From positions 1 through 7,335 of the forward strand of contig JBAXYJ010000144.1 of assembly GCA_041670885.1 (NCBI GenBank): DNA of 7,335 nt, given 5' to 3'. Source of the stretch: JAJBWD01 sp041670885 (GTDB lineage: Bacteria; Bacillota; Clostridia; Clostridiales; Clostridiaceae). Each line of letters begins with the position of its first letter. Within the stretch, counting starts at the first letter, position 1. Below, in pieces: positions 6,220 through 7,335 of the stretch. A program made the position numbers and the translations under genes. The notes under the pieces were generated by a model that saw only the letters and a list, made by a program, of their open reading frames with translations, did no database searches and was not told the origin of the DNA.

Positions 6220-6500
6220 CAATAAAGGCAATGATAAGAAGAAGTAAAAGTATTTATCTTTTAAAGAGAGTTCCCATTTGGTGAGAAGGAATAAAGGTTA
6301 TATTTTGAACACATCTTTGAGCTAAACACCGAAGCTTTTAGCTGTAGGCTGTTTTCGGTTCCCTGCATCCGTTATAATGCTAGAGTATAAACATTTTGTC
6401 GTACTCGAAGAGGTTAGTACTGTGAAGTATTAATAAATTGAGGTGGGACCGCGGAGTATAACTCTCGTCCTCAAGCGTAGCTTGAGGCGGGAGTTTTTTT
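6220..6500 (+). promoter_or_regulatory. T-box riboswitch, specifier CAC (histidine)
   Basis: This leader senses uncharged tRNA and lets transcription continue when the cognate amino acid is scarce. Stem I shows the GAGAG bulge region (6266-6270) and apical loop GGTGAGAA (6280-6287) closed by TTCC/GGAA. A lower helix AAAGTAT/ATATTTT closes onto the specifier loop, whose 3' side reads GAACACATC, placing CAC (6310-6312) as the specifier codon. The T-box core is AGGTGGGACCGCGG (6441-6454). The variable base of its TGGN bulge is G, which pairs with the C73 discriminator typical of bacterial tRNA-His, so specifier and bulge agree. TTGAGG occurs at 6438-6443 and 6482-6487 and can pair with the single CCTCAA at 6469-6474, which is the antiterminator/terminator switch. 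The T-box call is certain; histidine is likely but assigned by eye. The 6501-6595 stretch after it is AT-rich and holds only the ribosome binding site. Confidence 0.95.
6460..6500 (+). terminator. Regulated terminator of the T-box
   Basis: AACTCTCGTCCTCAAGC (6460-6476) and GCTTGAGGCGGGAGTT (6480-6495) form a long GC-rich stem with one bulge and a GTA loop, followed by seven T residues (6494-6500). Its 5' arm holds the CCTCAA that the antiterminator would capture. Confidence 0.92.
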
Positions 6501-6595
6501 ATTGCAAAAAATTATATAATTTTCTTATTTACTTAAATTTATTAAAAATAGCGCTATATAAATAAAATCAAAAATTAAATATGAGGAGAAAAAAA

Positions 6596-7335
6596 ATGAA
6601 AAAAATCTATGCAAAATTAATTACTGTACTTTTAACTATTTCAATTATTATTTCTTTAACAGGCTGTTCCGGCAAAAAATCCACCGATTCATTTACTAAA
6701 ATTAAAGAAAGAGGATATGTAACTGTTGGTCTTGATGACACCTTTGCCCCTATGGGCTTTAAAGACAGCAAAGGCAATATTGTTGGTTTTGACGTAGACC
6801 TGGCAAAGGAAGTATTTAAAAGGATAGGTCTTCAAGTTAAATTTCAATCAATTGACTGGTCTATGAAAGAAACTGAGCTTAGCTCGGGAAATATCGATAT
6901 GATATGGAATGGATATTCAATAACCCAGGAGAGGAAGCAGAAAGCTGCATTTACTAAGCCTTACCTTACAAACAGACAGGTAATAATTACCTTAGCAGAT
7001 TCAAAAATTAATTCTAAGGCGGACTTAAAAGGTAAAAAGGTATCCACTCAAAGCGGTTCCAGTTCCTTAGATTCAATAAACAAGGACAGTGAATTTAAAG
7101 CCAGCTTGTCTGGAGGAGAACCTATACTATTTGATAATTACAACGATGCCTTCATGGATATGGAAGCAAAAAGATCAGATGCATTAGTTGCTGATGAAAT
7201 ACTGGTAAGATATTACCTGAAAGAAAGAGGAGCCGAAAAATATAAGATTATATCTGATAATTTTGGTACTGAGGAATATGGAGTTGGGCTAAGGAAAACA
7301 GATACTGAGCTTCTAAGCAAAATAAATGAAGCCCT
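6596..7335 (+). CDS. Amino acid ABC transporter substrate-binding lipoprotein, likely histidine; 3' end outside window
   Basis: This is a family 3 solute-binding protein, the extracellular receptor that delivers a polar amino acid to an ABC importer. About 246 residues are visible of a usual 260-280. The signal peptide ends in the lipobox SLTGC, so Cys24 is the predicted lipidated residue. The mature part has the family motif GNIVGFDVDLAKEV (60-73) and IDMIWNGYSITQERKQ, in which Arg113 matches the arginine that holds the ligand carboxylate. FTKPYL follows, and then DALVADE, whose Asp200 matches the residue that contacts the ligand amino group. GAGGAG lies 7 nt before the ATG at 6596; an in-frame ATG at 6581 overlaps that site and is rejected. 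The His-type T-box directly upstream suggests histidine. Permease and ATPase genes would be expected just beyond the right edge. The binding pocket alone does not prove the substrate. Confidence 0.93.
   Translation, partial: MKKIYAKLITVLLTISIIISLTGCSGKKSTDSFTKIKERGYVTVGLDDTFAPMGFKDSKGNIVGFDVDLAKEVFKRIGLQVKFQSIDWSMKETELSSGNIDMIWNGYSITQERKQKAAFTKPYLTNRQVIITLADSKINSKADLKGKKVSTQSGSSSLDSINKDSEFKASLSGGEPILFDNYNDAFMDMEAKRSDALVADEILVRYYLKERGAEKYKIISDNFGTEEYGVGLRKTDTELLSKINEA

Noticed and set aside
6581..6595. An alternative ATG for the binding protein, giving MRRKK before the annotated start.
   Set aside because: That ATG overlaps the ribosome binding site that serves the ATG at 6596, and no other site lies upstream of it.

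Overview
The window is AT-rich, spore-former DNA from the Firmicutes, most likely a clostridium or close relative. The evidence is a GerA-family germinant-receptor operon behind a near-consensus sigma-G promoter, a T-box leader, strong purine-rich ribosome binding sites, two lipoproteins with standard lipoboxes, and A/T-biased codon use. No rRNA, tRNA, CRISPR array or intact insertion sequence was seen.

Layout: (1) 1-3439, minus strand: a germinant-receptor operon read in the order gerAA, gerAC, gerAB. The last gene runs off the left edge. The A subunit has no ATG, GTG or TTG at its expected start. A perfectly spaced ribosome binding site and a sigma-G promoter both point to an ATA codon at 3371-3373. 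(2) 3484-4340: an intergenic island of decayed material. It holds a 21-codon orphan reading frame with its own terminator on the minus strand, then two broken small genes on the plus strand (a small probable exported protein with two frame changes, and a two-helix membrane protein with one frameshift at a GGGG run), then a nested hairpin region. (3) 4466-6101, minus strand: a YfmM-like ABC-F ATPase gene with a strong terminator. (4) 6158-6209: two divergent promoters whose -35 boxes share the same bases. (5) 6220-7335, plus strand: a T-box riboswitch whose specifier reads CAC (histidine), followed by the lipoprotein gene of a polar amino acid ABC transporter, cut by the right edge.

How the parts work: the ger operon should be made late in the forespore and build a receptor in the spore inner membrane (A and B in the membrane, C a lipoprotein). 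The T-box should raise transporter synthesis when uncharged tRNA-His accumulates, which makes the lipoprotein a likely histidine receptor. The ABC-F protein is a cytosolic ribosome-associated ATPase, functionally unrelated to its neighbours.

I did not find a convincing wholly new system. The points most worth a second look are the AUA start, the His T-box and transporter pairing, the shared -35 region and the pair of decayed small genes.
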